From positions 822,919 to 886,918 of the forward strand of contig NZ_JAFVMH010000001.1 of assembly GCF_017377735.1 (NCBI RefSeq): a stretch of 64,000 nucleotides of DNA, read 5' to 3'. A program made the position numbers and the translations under genes. The DNA is from Acetobacter garciniae (GTDB lineage Bacteria > Pseudomonadota > Alphaproteobacteria > Acetobacterales > Acetobacteraceae). The notes beneath the pieces are model-generated. The model saw only the letters and a program-made list of their open reading frames with translations, ran no database searches and was not told the origin of the DNA. This document shows, piece after piece, positions 1-8,877 of this stretch (the stretch's first letter is position 1; every line of letters begins with the position of its first letter).

Positions 1-81
1 TATTGCTTTCGGCTGATAACGACCCGATAATTCCCGCACGGCTCCAACCCCTGCATTCCTCTTGATCGGAAGTTCGCGCCC

Positions 82-669
82 ATGACACTGTCTGTAAGAA
101 AAGTCGTTTGCTATCAGGAAGACGTCCTGATCGAAGGGGGAAAAGTCGCCCCCGTTCCGCTCCAGCTTTTCGCTGTTGCGGCCGTTATCCGGAACCCCTG
201 GGCCGGCCGTGGATTTGTCGAGGATCTCAAGCCTGAAATTCATGCAGCCGCCCCCGTTCTGGGTGAACTCCTGACCTCGCGCATCATCGCCATGACGGGT
301 GGTGGTGACAAGATCGAAGGTTACGGCAAGGCCGCCGTGGTCGGCACCGAAGGCGAAATCGAGCATGCGTCGGGCCTGATCCATACCCTGCGTTTCGGCA
401 ATCATTTCCGGCGCGCCGTGGGGGCCAAGTCCTATCTGGCCTTCACCAACACACGCGGCGGCCCCAACGCGCCGATCATGATCCCGCTGATGGACAAGAA
501 TGACGAAGGCCGACGCTCGCATTACCTGACCATCCAGTTCAGCATCAGCGACGCCCCGGCCCCCGATGAGGTGGTGGTGGCGCTGGGTGCGTCCATTGGC
601 GGTCGCCCGCATCACCGTATCGGCGATCGGTATCAGGACCTGGCCGAGCTTGGCAGCACGCATGGCTGA
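82..669 (+). CDS. Amino acid synthesis family protein (AA_synth, DUF1185)
   Basis: This 195-residue protein matches the AA_synth/DUF1185 family, whose biochemical role is not well established. Length and the Gly-rich core (GGGDKIEGYGKAAVVG near residue 75, then the GGPNAPIMIPLMDK segment near 130) fit the family. No signal peptide or membrane segment is visible, so it should be cytoplasmic. The ATG has a GGAAG-like ribosome site just before it. It is the first gene of a six-gene run ending with a permease, and its last codons overlap the next start by 8 bp, so it is probably translated with the hydrolase and the flavin oxidoreductase. The family call is good; the reaction is unknown. Confidence 0.8.
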   Translation: MTLSVRKVVCYQEDVLIEGGKVAPVPLQLFAVAAVIRNPWAGRGFVEDLKPEIHAAAPVLGELLTSRIIAMTGGGDKIEGYGKAAVVGTEGEIEHASGLIHTLRFGNHFRRAVGAKSYLAFTNTRGGPNAPIMIPLMDKNDEGRRSHYLTIQFSISDAPAPDEVVVALGASIGGRPHHRIGDRYQDLAELGSTHG

Positions 670-1507
670 AACCCCGCACGTGCAGGATGGCCACGCAGCC
701 GGCACCCGGTTCAGGGTCGTGCAGCCTGCCCGCCCCGTTGCCCGGACGCTGGTCTTCCTGCACGGCGTGGGTATGCAACTGGAATTCTGGCAGCCCCAGC
801 TTGCGTATTTTTCGCGCAACTATCGCTGTGTCGCCTATGACATGCTCGGCCATGGCGACAGCCCACTGCCGCCGCAATCCCCCACCCTTGCGGATTACAG
901 TGCGCAATTCGCGCAGGTGGTGGAGCATCTGTCCCTGGGGCCGGTCACGTTCATCGGTCATTCCATGGGGGCGCTGATCGCCATTGACGCGGCGATCCGT
1001 TACCCTGATCGGGTCGAGCGGCTTGTCGCCATGAACGGTGTGTATGACCGCACGCCTGCCCAAAGTGCCGCGATCGCCGCCCGTGTCGCCCAGCTTGATG
1101 GCAAAATGCCGGACTGGTCGGCAACGCTGGATCGGTGGTTCGGGGCAGCGCCGTCGGAGCAGGCGGCGGAGCGGGCCAGCCTGCACGATCTGCTCCAGCG
1201 CATTCAGCCCGAGGGCTATGCGCGAACCTATCGTCTTTTCGCGCATGCGGATCAGGCGCATGTGCAAACCCTGCGCACGCTCAGGGCCCCTGCCCTGTTC
1301 CTGACGGGCGAGCTGGACCCGAACTCCACCCCCGCCATGTCCGAGGCCATGGCTGCCGCCTGCCCCGACGGGCGGGCCTGCATCCTGGCCGGTGAGCGGC
1401 ATATGATGAGTTTTGTCCATCCCGCTTCCACCAATCGCGCCATTACAGAATTTCTGCATGAAACGGGCAGCCCGGATCTTCCCGTTTTCAGGAGTCCTAC
1501 ACCATGA
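662..1507 (+). CDS. Alpha/beta-fold hydrolase
   Basis: This is a 281-residue alpha/beta hydrolase. The oxyanion-loop motif HGVG lies at about 34-37 and the nucleophile elbow GHSMG at 99-103 (Ser101). A likely acid is in TGELDPN and the catalytic His in GERHMM near the C-terminus. A longer frame is open from 566, but that extension is Trp/Arg-rich shadow sequence; the ATG at 662, overlapping the upstream stop, gives the usual length. The stop overlaps the next gene's ATG in an ATGA. In the Rut pyrimidine pathway a hydrolase of this fold (RutD) partners a luciferase-like monooxygenase, so an ester, amide or carbamate hydrolysis after ring oxidation is plausible here. Substrate unknown. Confidence 0.85.
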   Translation: MAETPHVQDGHAAGTRFRVVQPARPVARTLVFLHGVGMQLEFWQPQLAYFSRNYRCVAYDMLGHGDSPLPPQSPTLADYSAQFAQVVEHLSLGPVTFIGHSMGALIAIDAAIRYPDRVERLVAMNGVYDRTPAQSAAIAARVAQLDGKMPDWSATLDRWFGAAPSEQAAERASLHDLLQRIQPEGYARTYRLFAHADQAHVQTLRTLRAPALFLTGELDPNSTPAMSEAMAAACPDGRACILAGERHMMSFVHPASTNRAITEFLHETGSPDLPVFRSPTP

Positions 1508-2538
1508 AGTTCTCGCTTTTTGTTCATATGGAACGGTACCGGGCCGAGCAGAGCCATGCGGAACTGTTCGATGAACTGGAACAACTCGTTCAGATCGCCG
1601 AAGCCGGTGGCATGGAAACCGCCTGGATCGGTGAACACCATGGCATGGAATTTACCATCGCTCCCAACCCGTTCATCAACATCGCGTACCTGGCCAGCAA
1701 GACATCGCGCATTCGCCTGGGCACGGGCACGGTTATCGCGCCGTTCTGGCACCCGCTGCGCCTTGCGGGGGAAGCGGCCCTGACCGATATCGCCACCAAG
1801 GGGCGGCTCGACCTGGGCATTGCCCGGGGGGCCTATGCCTTCGAATATGAACGCATGCTGCCCGGCCTGGATGCCTGGACAGCGGGGCAGCGCATGCGCG
1901 AACTGGTGCCGACGCTGCGCAAGCTATGGGCGGGCGATTACGCCCATGAGGGCGAGTTCTGGAGCTTTCCCAAATCGACGGCGGTCCCTAAGCCCATGGG
2001 GGGTGACATGCCGCTCTGGCTTGCCGCGCGCGACCCCAATTCGCACGCTTTCGCGGTGGAAAACGGCTGCAATGTCCAGGTCACGCCGCTGGCTTCGGGC
2101 GATGAGGAGGTGCAGAGCCTCATGGACCGGTTCAAGGCCGCCTGCGCCCTGCACCCGCATGTTTCCCGCCCCGAGGTGATGTTGCTGCTGCACACCTATG
2201 TCGGAGCGGACGATGCGGATACCGAACAGGCAGTCCGTGAACTGAGCCGCTTTTATTGTTACTTCGGCGCGTGGTTCAAGAACCAGCGCACGATAGAAAA
2301 CGGGTTTATCGAACAGCTCAGCGAGCAGGACATGGCCGAAATGACCATGTTCAGCCCGGATGTGATCCGCAAGAACCTGGTTATCGGCAAGCCGGATTCA
2401 GTGATCGGGCGGCTGAAAAGCTACGAAGCCATGGGCTACGACCAGTACAGCTTCTGGATCGACAGCCTTATGCCCTTCGAGCGCAAGAAGGCTTCGCTCG
2501 AGCGATTCATCAATGAGGTCATGCCCGCTTTCGCCTGA
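1504..2538 (+). CDS. LLM-class flavin-dependent oxidoreductase (bacterial luciferase-like)
   Basis: This 344-residue protein has the luciferase-like monooxygenase TIM barrel: an N-terminal strand, AWIGEHHGMEF near residues 40-50, RIRLGTGTVIAPFWHPLR near 70-87, and GRLDLGIARGAYAFEY near 100. The family uses reduced FMN supplied by a separate flavin reductase to oxygenate a substrate. No reductase lies in this operon. The ATG overlaps the hydrolase stop by 4 bp, indicating translational coupling. The partners (hydrolase, aldehyde dehydrogenase, NCS1 permease) suggest oxidative opening of an imported nitrogen heterocycle or similar compound, but that is inference. Confidence 0.88.
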   Translation: MKFSLFVHMERYRAEQSHAELFDELEQLVQIAEAGGMETAWIGEHHGMEFTIAPNPFINIAYLASKTSRIRLGTGTVIAPFWHPLRLAGEAALTDIATKGRLDLGIARGAYAFEYERMLPGLDAWTAGQRMRELVPTLRKLWAGDYAHEGEFWSFPKSTAVPKPMGGDMPLWLAARDPNSHAFAVENGCNVQVTPLASGDEEVQSLMDRFKAACALHPHVSRPEVMLLLHTYVGADDADTEQAVRELSRFYCYFGAWFKNQRTIENGFIEQLSEQDMAEMTMFSPDVIRKNLVIGKPDSVIGRLKSYEAMGYDQYSFWIDSLMPFERKKASLERFINEVMPAFA

Positions 2539-2567
2539 TCCCCGACGTGCCGAAGGACAACAGCCCC

Positions 2568-4037
2568 ATGCGGGAATTCGAGCAGTATATAGACGGTCGC
2601 TTTGAAAAAGGTCAGGCGACCTTTGAAAGCATCGATCCCGCAACGCAGAAGCCCTGGGCGCTGATGCCGCGTGCCGGGGCGCAGGATGTCGATCGTGCGG
2701 TGCGCGCGGCATGGCGGGCCTTTGCCGACCCCCAATGGACAGGGTTGACGGCGACGCAGCGTGGCAAGCTGCTTTTCCGGCTGGCGGACCTGCTGGAACA
2801 GGCGGTTCCTGACCTTGCGGAACTGGAGACGCGCGATACGGGGAAAATCATCCGCGAAACCCGTGCCCAGATCGCGTATATCGCTGAATATTATCGTTAT
2901 TACGGCGGCCTGGCCGACAAGATGGATGGCCGCTATGTCGCTATCGACAAGGCGGATACCGAAGCCTACCAGCAACGCGAGCCCATAGGCGTTGTCGCGG
3001 CGATCGTGCCGTGGAATTCGCAGCTTTTCCTTGCCGCCGTCAAGCTGGCTCCGGCTCTGGCGGCAGGGTGTACCGTGGTGCTCAAGGCATCCGAAGACGG
3101 CCCGGCCCCCCTGCTTGCCTTTGCCCGCTTTGTTCATGAAGCAGGTTTTCCCCCCGGTGTCGTCTCGATCCTGACCGGGTTTGGGGAGGATTGCGGCAAG
3201 GCCCTGACCAGCCACCCCCTAGTCTCGCGTATTGCCTTTACGGGCGGGCCGGAAACCGCGCGCCATATCGTGCGCAACAGTGCCGATAACCTGGCGTATC
3301 TGACACTTGAGCTTGGCGGAAAATCGCCCGTGGTGGTTTTCCCCGATGCTGATCTGGACAGTACGGTCAACGCCATTATCTCGGGCATTTTCGCGGCCAC
3401 GGGGCAGAGTTGCGTTGCCGGATCGCGCCTGCTCGCCCATCGCGACATTCTGCCGGCATTGCTCGACCGCCTGAGTGAACGGGCCAAGACAATTCGTATC
3501 GGCCCACCCGATGTCATGCAGACAGAATTCGGCCCGCTGGCCACCGACCGGCAGCGCCGGCATATTGTGGACCTGATCGCACGCAGCCTTGCGGCGGGTG
3601 CGACGCTTGTCACGGGTGGGCAGGTGCCCCCGGGGTTCGAGACCGGCTTTTATTTCGAACCCACCATCCTGCTCTGCGACGACCCGCAGACCCCCTGCCT
3701 GCGCGAGGAATTTTTCGGCCCCGTGCTGAGTGTCCTGCCTTTCGAGGATGAGGCAGATGCCATAGCCAATGCCAACGATACGCCCTTTGGCCTGGCATCG
3801 GGCCTGTTCACACGGGATCTCGCACGGGCCAAGCGCGTGACAGCGCGGCTGCGGGCGGGCATTGTCTGGGTCAACACCTATCGCATGATCTCCCCTCTCA
3901 TGCCATTTGGCGGATTTGGCTTGAGCGGTCTGGGGCGCGAGGGCGGGAGCGAGGCCATTCTCGATTACATGCGCACGAAGTCGGTCTGGGTCCGCACGTC
4001 GGACGAGCCGATCGCCGATCCATTCGTGATGCGATAA
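2568..4037 (+). CDS. NAD(P)-dependent aldehyde dehydrogenase
   Basis: This is a 489-residue aldehyde dehydrogenase of normal length. The PWN motif sits at about 149-151, the catalytic Glu in LELGGKSP near 248 and the nucleophilic Cys in GQSCVAG at 282. The C-terminal PFGGFGLSGLGREGG loop is intact. A GTG at 2547 would add seven residues, but AAGGA at 2553-2557 lies 10 nt before the ATG at 2568, so I prefer that start. It follows the flavin oxidoreductase and precedes the NIPSNAP gene by 10 bp. It probably oxidises a semialdehyde released after ring opening or oxygenation in this pathway. Confidence 0.92.
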   Translation: MREFEQYIDGRFEKGQATFESIDPATQKPWALMPRAGAQDVDRAVRAAWRAFADPQWTGLTATQRGKLLFRLADLLEQAVPDLAELETRDTGKIIRETRAQIAYIAEYYRYYGGLADKMDGRYVAIDKADTEAYQQREPIGVVAAIVPWNSQLFLAAVKLAPALAAGCTVVLKASEDGPAPLLAFARFVHEAGFPPGVVSILTGFGEDCGKALTSHPLVSRIAFTGGPETARHIVRNSADNLAYLTLELGGKSPVVVFPDADLDSTVNAIISGIFAATGQSCVAGSRLLAHRDILPALLDRLSERAKTIRIGPPDVMQTEFGPLATDRQRRHIVDLIARSLAAGATLVTGGQVPPGFETGFYFEPTILLCDDPQTPCLREEFFGPVLSVLPFEDEADAIANANDTPFGLASGLFTRDLARAKRVTARLRAGIVWVNTYRMISPLMPFGGFGLSGLGREGGSEAILDYMRTKSVWVRTSDEPIADPFVMR

Positions 4038-4047
4038 GGAGATTTCC

Positions 4048-4368
4048 ATGATTTACGAGATTCGCACCTACCAGCTCAAGACAGGGGCAGTACCTGCCTA
4101 CGTCAAGGTCGTCTCCGAAGAGGGTATTCTTATACAAAAGCCGCATCTTGGCACGCTGGCGGGGTATTTCTTTTCCGAAATCGGCCCGCTTAACCAAATT
4201 GTGCATATCTGGGCGTATCAGGACCTGGCCGATCGTGACGCGCGGCGCGCGGCCCTGGCGGCCGACCCCAGGTGGGTGGCGTTCCTGCCCAAGATCCAGT
4301 GTCTGATCGAGACGATGGAAAACAAGATCATGAAACCCCTGCCCTTTTTTGACGCTGCCCCTGCATGA
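4048..4368 (+). CDS. NIPSNAP-family protein
   Basis: This 106-residue protein begins with the typical NIPSNAP opening (MIYEIRTYQLKTG) and contains the VHIWAYQDLADRDARRAAL segment with a conserved WxY and charged helix. It matches the single-domain dimeric alpha/beta-barrel type. An AAGGAG ribosome site lies 6 nt before the ATG, and the stop overlaps the permease ATG by 4 bp. Small NIPSNAP proteins recur in bacterial catabolic operons, often next to monooxygenases, but their biochemical role is unsettled. It could be an accessory or a small monooxygenase-like subunit for the flavin enzyme. Confidence 0.88.
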   Translation: MIYEIRTYQLKTGAVPAYVKVVSEEGILIQKPHLGTLAGYFFSEIGPLNQIVHIWAYQDLADRDARRAALAADPRWVAFLPKIQCLIETMENKIMKPLPFFDAAPA

Positions 4369-5738
4369 TGGAAGGTGCTGTCTCCGGGGATAGTCCGTAC
4401 GAGATTGTCGAACAGAACAGCACCTCCTTTGTTCCGCCTTCCGCGCGGCATGGGCAGGTCAAGGACCTGTTCACCTTGTGGTTCACCACCAGTATCGCCC
4501 CTTTTCCCATTGTAACGGGGGCGACCATTGCCGCGCAGTCGCATCTGTCCCTGCTATGGGCGATCAGTGCGATTTTATGCGGCCACCTGCTGGGCAGCCT
4601 GGTTCTGGCCGCCTGTTCCGCCCAGGGGCCGCAAATGGGGCTGGCACAGATGGTTCAGGCGCGCGGCCAGTTCGGCCGGTATGGCGCGCTGCTGATCGTC
4701 TCCATATCGGCGCTTCTGTATCTGGGGTTTTTTACCTCCAATACCGTTCTGGCGGGCCAGGCCCTGCATGGGCTGGTGCCCGTGATCGGCATTGGTGTGG
4801 GCGGCGTGCTTGCTGCCTTGTGCGCGGTCACGATCGGTGTGCTGGGCTACAGGACCATCCACCTGCTCAACCGGGTGGGCATGTGGTTCATGGCCGCGGC
4901 CCTTCTGGCGGCGTTTGCCTGTGTCATGGTGCGCATGCCCGCTGCCGCCTGGACTTTGCATGGCTTCAACACGCTGGGCTGGCTGTTGTGTTTTTCGACA
5001 GCCCTTGTGTGGAACACATCCTACGCGTGCTATACCTCCGATTATTCGCGCTACCTGCCGCAAACAGTCGGGTTGAGGCGGCCTTTTCTGGCCAGCCTGG
5101 CAGGCTCGGCGGCCGGGGCTTCGCTCAGCTTTATCTTCGGCGCGGTTGTCGCGGCCAGCATGCCCCAACTGGGCGACCCCATGCTGGCGGTATCGTCGGC
5201 CACGGGGTTGGTGGGGCCGGTTCTGCTGTTCCTGTTCCTGCTTAATATCATCAGCCATAACGCGCTCAATGTTTATGGCGCAGTGCTTGCCCTGATCACC
5301 ATGTTGCAGACCTTTATAGCGTCGTGGGAGCCCGGGCGCGGGGCACGGATCGGTATTGCCGGGGTGGTCCTGTGCGGCTGCCTGGGCGTTGCAGGTGCAT
5401 TCCCCGATAGCGCGGTGCCGGTCTTTATCGATATCGTGGTGGCGTTGCTGATCGTTCTGGTCCCGTGGGTGACGATCAATCTGTGCGATTTTTATATTCT
5501 GCGGAAAGGGCGGTACGATATCGCGTCGTTCTTCCGGGCCGATGGCGGGCGTTACGGGTTGTTCGACTGGCCCGCCTGCACCGCGTTCCTGATCGGTGTT
5601 GCCGTGCAAATTCCCATTACGACAAACGCCTTTTTCACGGGCCCTCTCGTGCCGCTGCTGCACGGTATCAATATAGGCTGGCTGGTATCACCCCCTGTTA
5701 CGCTTCTTGCCTTTCTTGCCCTGCGCAAAGCACGCTGA
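4365..5738 (+). CDS. NCS1-family permease (purine/cytosine permease-like)
   Basis: This 457-residue integral membrane protein has about twelve hydrophobic segments. The N-terminal pattern is that of nucleobase:cation symporter-1 proteins (LFTLWFTTSIAPFPIVTGATIA, residues 37-58, then the GPQMGLAQMVQARGQFG loop). Family members import cytosine, allantoin, hydantoins, pyridoxine or thiamine with a cation. Its ATG overlaps the NIPSNAP stop, which makes it the last gene of the coupled operon. That placement implies the pathway substrate is a small nitrogen-containing ring or ureide-like compound, although the exact ligand cannot be read from sequence. Confidence 0.87.
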   Translation: MMEGAVSGDSPYEIVEQNSTSFVPPSARHGQVKDLFTLWFTTSIAPFPIVTGATIAAQSHLSLLWAISAILCGHLLGSLVLAACSAQGPQMGLAQMVQARGQFGRYGALLIVSISALLYLGFFTSNTVLAGQALHGLVPVIGIGVGGVLAALCAVTIGVLGYRTIHLLNRVGMWFMAAALLAAFACVMVRMPAAAWTLHGFNTLGWLLCFSTALVWNTSYACYTSDYSRYLPQTVGLRRPFLASLAGSAAGASLSFIFGAVVAASMPQLGDPMLAVSSATGLVGPVLLFLFLLNIISHNALNVYGAVLALITMLQTFIASWEPGRGARIGIAGVVLCGCLGVAGAFPDSAVPVFIDIVVALLIVLVPWVTINLCDFYILRKGRYDIASFFRADGGRYGLFDWPACTAFLIGVAVQIPITTNAFFTGPLVPLLHGINIGWLVSPPVTLLAFLALRKAR

Positions 5739-5894
5739 ATTCTATCGGGCCCGTAATCGGTGGCTGGCCTGTTCAGGTCCGATGCAGGCGGTGCTAGTCT
5801 GTAAACGCTATTCCCGTTTGCAGTTCGGGCAGCGCTTAAAAAAAAACGGCGAGGCTGCCTTGGATCAGGTGCGGGAAATTGGTCGCATGAATGA

Positions 5895-7670
5895 ATGCAA
5901 AAGGATGTCGTGTTGAGCAGGTCCGTTCAGGTCAGTGGTCGTATGCTGTGTTCCGGTCAGGCAGGTGGTCCGGTCGTGACCGCCCCCGTCGGGTTGAGTT
6001 TCTGGGGTGGGGTGGATCCGCTGAACGGGATCGTGCTTGACCGGCACCATCCCCTTGCGGGTGAATGCCTGACCGGCAAGGTGCTGGCGGTACCGGGCGG
6101 GCGCGGGTCCTGCACGGGCAGTTGCGTCATGCTCGAACTCATTCTGAACGGCGTGGCCCCTGCGGCCATTATCGTATGCGAGCATGAGGAAATTTATACG
6201 CTGGGTGCCTTGATCGCCCAGGTGTTTTTCGATCGCACCATGCCGGTCCTGCAAATCAGCCGCGAAGCATTCGTCCTGCTCGGCCAGTATCGTTTTGCCC
6301 GGATCGAAGGGCAGACACTTATCCTGTCCGACGAACCGACAACGGCCATGCCAGCCCCGTCCGCGCCCATCGCGCAGGAGCCCGGGGGGCACGACATCGC
6401 ACTCGCCCCCATCGACAGGGCCCTTCTTGCGGGCGAGCACGGCAAGGCGGCCCAGGTGGCCATGCGGCTCGTGCTGAAAATGGCGGAACTGCAAGGGGCC
6501 ACACGGTTCATGGATGTGACCCAGGCGCATATCGACGGCTGCATTTATATCGGCCCGGCCAGCCTGCGTTTTGCACAGATGCTGCGCGACCTGGGGGCGA
6601 AGGTGCGCGTGCCCACCACGCTCAACGCCATCTCGGTGGACCGGCGGCGCTGGCGCGAACTGGGGGTGGATGCGACATTGGGCGAGCCGGCAAGTGCCCT
6701 GGCCGATACCTATACCGACATGGGCGCACGGCCCACCTTTACCTGCGCGCCATACCTGCTGGACAGCGCGCCCGCCTTCGGTGCGCAAATTGGCTGGGCG
6801 GAATCCAACGCCGTGGTCTACGCCAACAGCGTGCTGGGGGCCCGGACCATGAAATACCCCGATTTCATGGATATCTGTATCGCCATAACCGGCCGTGCCC
6901 CCTATGCGGGCTGCCACCGGGACGAAGGCCGCCGCGCAACCTGCGCCATCGATGTGCAAATGCCCGAAGGGGCCGATGACTCCTTCTGGCCATTGGTGGG
7001 GTATTGCTGCGGAGCGATTGCCCGGCATGAAATCCCGCTTGTGCGCGGGTTGGAGAACACTTGCCCGACGCTGGACGATCTCAAGGCCTTTGGCGCGGCC
7101 TTTGCGACATCGGCCGGAGCGCCCATGTTCCATATTGCGGGTGTGACGCCAGAGGCCGACCGGCAGCCCGACCTGCCCCGAACCATCCTGTCGGTTGCGG
7201 ATCTTCTGGAAGGGTGGAAGGAACTGAACACGGGGGATGCAGGCTGTATCGGCCTGGTCAGCCTGGGGAACCCGCATTTTTCGGCCTCGGAAATGCACCG
7301 CCTTGCCGACCTGCTGGAAGGCCGCATGTGCAGCGAACAGGTCAAAATCGTCGTGACATGTGGGCGAGCCGTGTTCGAGCAGGCGACACAGGCCGGGGAT
7401 ATTGCACGCCTGGACGCTTTTGGGGTGCAGGTCATCCAGGACACGTGCTGGTGCATGCTGGGTGAGCCGATCGTCCCACCCGATACGCATACGATCATGA
7501 CCAATTCCGGTAAATACGCGCATTATGCGCCGGGGCTGGTCGGCTGTCGCGTGCGCTTCGGCAGTCTGGCGGATTGTGTCGAGGCCGCCCGCACCGGTGC
7601 AGTGTCGGACAATCCGCCCGCATGGTTGCAGCCCGCCACCACACTCCACCCGAACGCCCTGCCCGCCTGA
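5895..7670 (+). CDS. Aconitase X (AcnX), fused small and large domains
   Basis: This 591-residue protein joins both parts of aconitase X. A swivelling small domain (about residues 8-145, with GGVDPLNGIVLDRHHP and PGGRGSCTGSC at 68-78) is followed by a low-complexity linker and the large domain (about 170-575, with GKAAQVAMRLVLKMAE, GCHRDEGRR and NSGKYAHYAPG). Characterised AcnX enzymes are Fe-S-dependent dehydratases, for example on cis-3-hydroxy-L-proline in bacteria and mevalonate 5-phosphate in archaea. The ATG at 5895 was taken, but GTG 5910 or TTG 5913, just after an AAAAGGA, are possible starts. It lies 156 bp after the permease gene, so it may join that operon or start its own. Confidence 0.88.
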   Translation: MQKDVVLSRSVQVSGRMLCSGQAGGPVVTAPVGLSFWGGVDPLNGIVLDRHHPLAGECLTGKVLAVPGGRGSCTGSCVMLELILNGVAPAAIIVCEHEEIYTLGALIAQVFFDRTMPVLQISREAFVLLGQYRFARIEGQTLILSDEPTTAMPAPSAPIAQEPGGHDIALAPIDRALLAGEHGKAAQVAMRLVLKMAELQGATRFMDVTQAHIDGCIYIGPASLRFAQMLRDLGAKVRVPTTLNAISVDRRRWRELGVDATLGEPASALADTYTDMGARPTFTCAPYLLDSAPAFGAQIGWAESNAVVYANSVLGARTMKYPDFMDICIAITGRAPYAGCHRDEGRRATCAIDVQMPEGADDSFWPLVGYCCGAIARHEIPLVRGLENTCPTLDDLKAFGAAFATSAGAPMFHIAGVTPEADRQPDLPRTILSVADLLEGWKELNTGDAGCIGLVSLGNPHFSASEMHRLADLLEGRMCSEQVKIVVTCGRAVFEQATQAGDIARLDAFGVQVIQDTCWCMLGEPIVPPDTHTIMTNSGKYAHYAPGLVGCRVRFGSLADCVEAARTGAVSDNPPAWLQPATTLHPNALPA

Positions 7671-7807
7671 ACGCGCCCTATTGGCCGGGGCGTGTACCTT
7701 GCCTGCCTGAATGCATCGCGCGTCATTGTGCGTGGCAGGCTGTGCGCGGCCCTTTTGTGGCGGGGTTTCCTCCAGACTTTGCTGGCCAGTCCCGAGCGCT
7801 GCCTTCG

Positions 7808-8722
7808 CTAGGCGGCGTCGGGCGTGCCTGTGCAGGCACAAAGCAGTTCGCGGATCAGGATTTTCTGTGCCGCGGACTGACGGTCCGAGCGGCGCACGGC
7901 AATGCCGAAGCGCGAGATCTGGCGCCACTGGCTTTGCCCAAGGCAGCGCAATTCGTCCTGTCGGCTCCAGATCTGCGCGTAATGTTCGGGCAGAAAGCCG
8001 ATATAGCGGCCCGAGAGGATCAGGATAGCCTGCGCCTCCATATTCGACGCGGCGGCCGTGGCCCGGGCGTTGGGAAATTCGCTCAGATCCTGGCTGGAGG
8101 CATAGCGGCGGACCACGAAAGGATGGGCCGCTACATCGTCCCGCGTCAGCCCGGGTTCGTCCGCCCGCTGGTAGAGAGGATGCGTCTTGCCGCAAAAAAG
8201 CGCGTGATATTCCAAGATCATGGGAATGAAGACGATACTGTCATTGTCCATGAAGGCGGGCATGATCGCGATATCCAGATGACCGTTCGAAAGTTCGGTT
8301 ATCAGTTCTTCGGGTGCTGCGACCTTGACGCCAAGGGAGACATCGGGCGCAATCAGGCCAAAGCGGTGCAATGCCACGGAAACAGGCAGATCGGGATTGG
8401 TGATGGTATTGTCTACCACCCCCAGCCTGACCATGCCCCGAATATCATGGCCCAGATGCTGCACCGCGCTGTTGAACGCACCCAGTGCGGAAAAAAGCGG
8501 CCTGCTTTCCTCATAAACCAGTCGCCCCTGCTCGGTCAGGGCAAAACCCTGGCGGCCCCGGTGGCACAGTACCGCGCCCAGCCGTTCCTCCAGCGATTTG
8601 AGATGCTGGCTTATGGCAGGCTGGCTCAGCCCCAGGGCGACCTGCGCCCCCAGAAAGCCCTGATGCTCCACCACCGCGCGGAAAACCTGAAGGGCGCGAA
8701 TATCGGCCGGGGCAAGCTGCAT
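7808..8722 (-). CDS. LysR-family transcriptional regulator
   Basis: This 304-residue protein has an N-terminal winged helix (residues 5-62, including LGLSQPAISQHLKSLEERLG) and a LysR effector-binding domain. A longer open frame runs to 8854, but its extra 44 residues do not match the family; the Met at 8722 starts the canonical helix (MQLAPADIRALQVF). It diverges from the ureohydrolase gene across 155 bp, the usual LysR arrangement, so it probably regulates that gene, the following transporter and perhaps acnX on its other side. The inducer is unknown. Confidence 0.9.
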   Translation of the reverse strand: MQLAPADIRALQVFRAVVEHQGFLGAQVALGLSQPAISQHLKSLEERLGAVLCHRGRQGFALTEQGRLVYEESRPLFSALGAFNSAVQHLGHDIRGMVRLGVVDNTITNPDLPVSVALHRFGLIAPDVSLGVKVAAPEELITELSNGHLDIAIMPAFMDNDSIVFIPMILEYHALFCGKTHPLYQRADEPGLTRDDVAAHPFVVRRYASSQDLSEFPNARATAAASNMEAQAILILSGRYIGFLPEHYAQIWSRQDELRCLGQSQWRQISRFGIAVRRSDRQSAAQKILIRELLCACTGTPDAA

Positions 8723-8877
8723 GGAAGCGTGACGCCTTTTTACATAAGCAAGGCCAATATAAAGATCAAAACTTCCGTATGTGCAAGGTCTGCCACATAT
8801 CGTATCGGTAATGAAACAGGCCATTTGCGTGACGTGCAGTATCGGCCCGGGCATTCATCACGACAGGGAGATATCTC

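Noticed and set aside
5865..8195. A 776-codon minus-strand frame opposite aconitase X
   Set aside because: It runs antisense through acnX and the end of the LysR gene, has Arg/His/Gly-rich shadow composition and no known domain.
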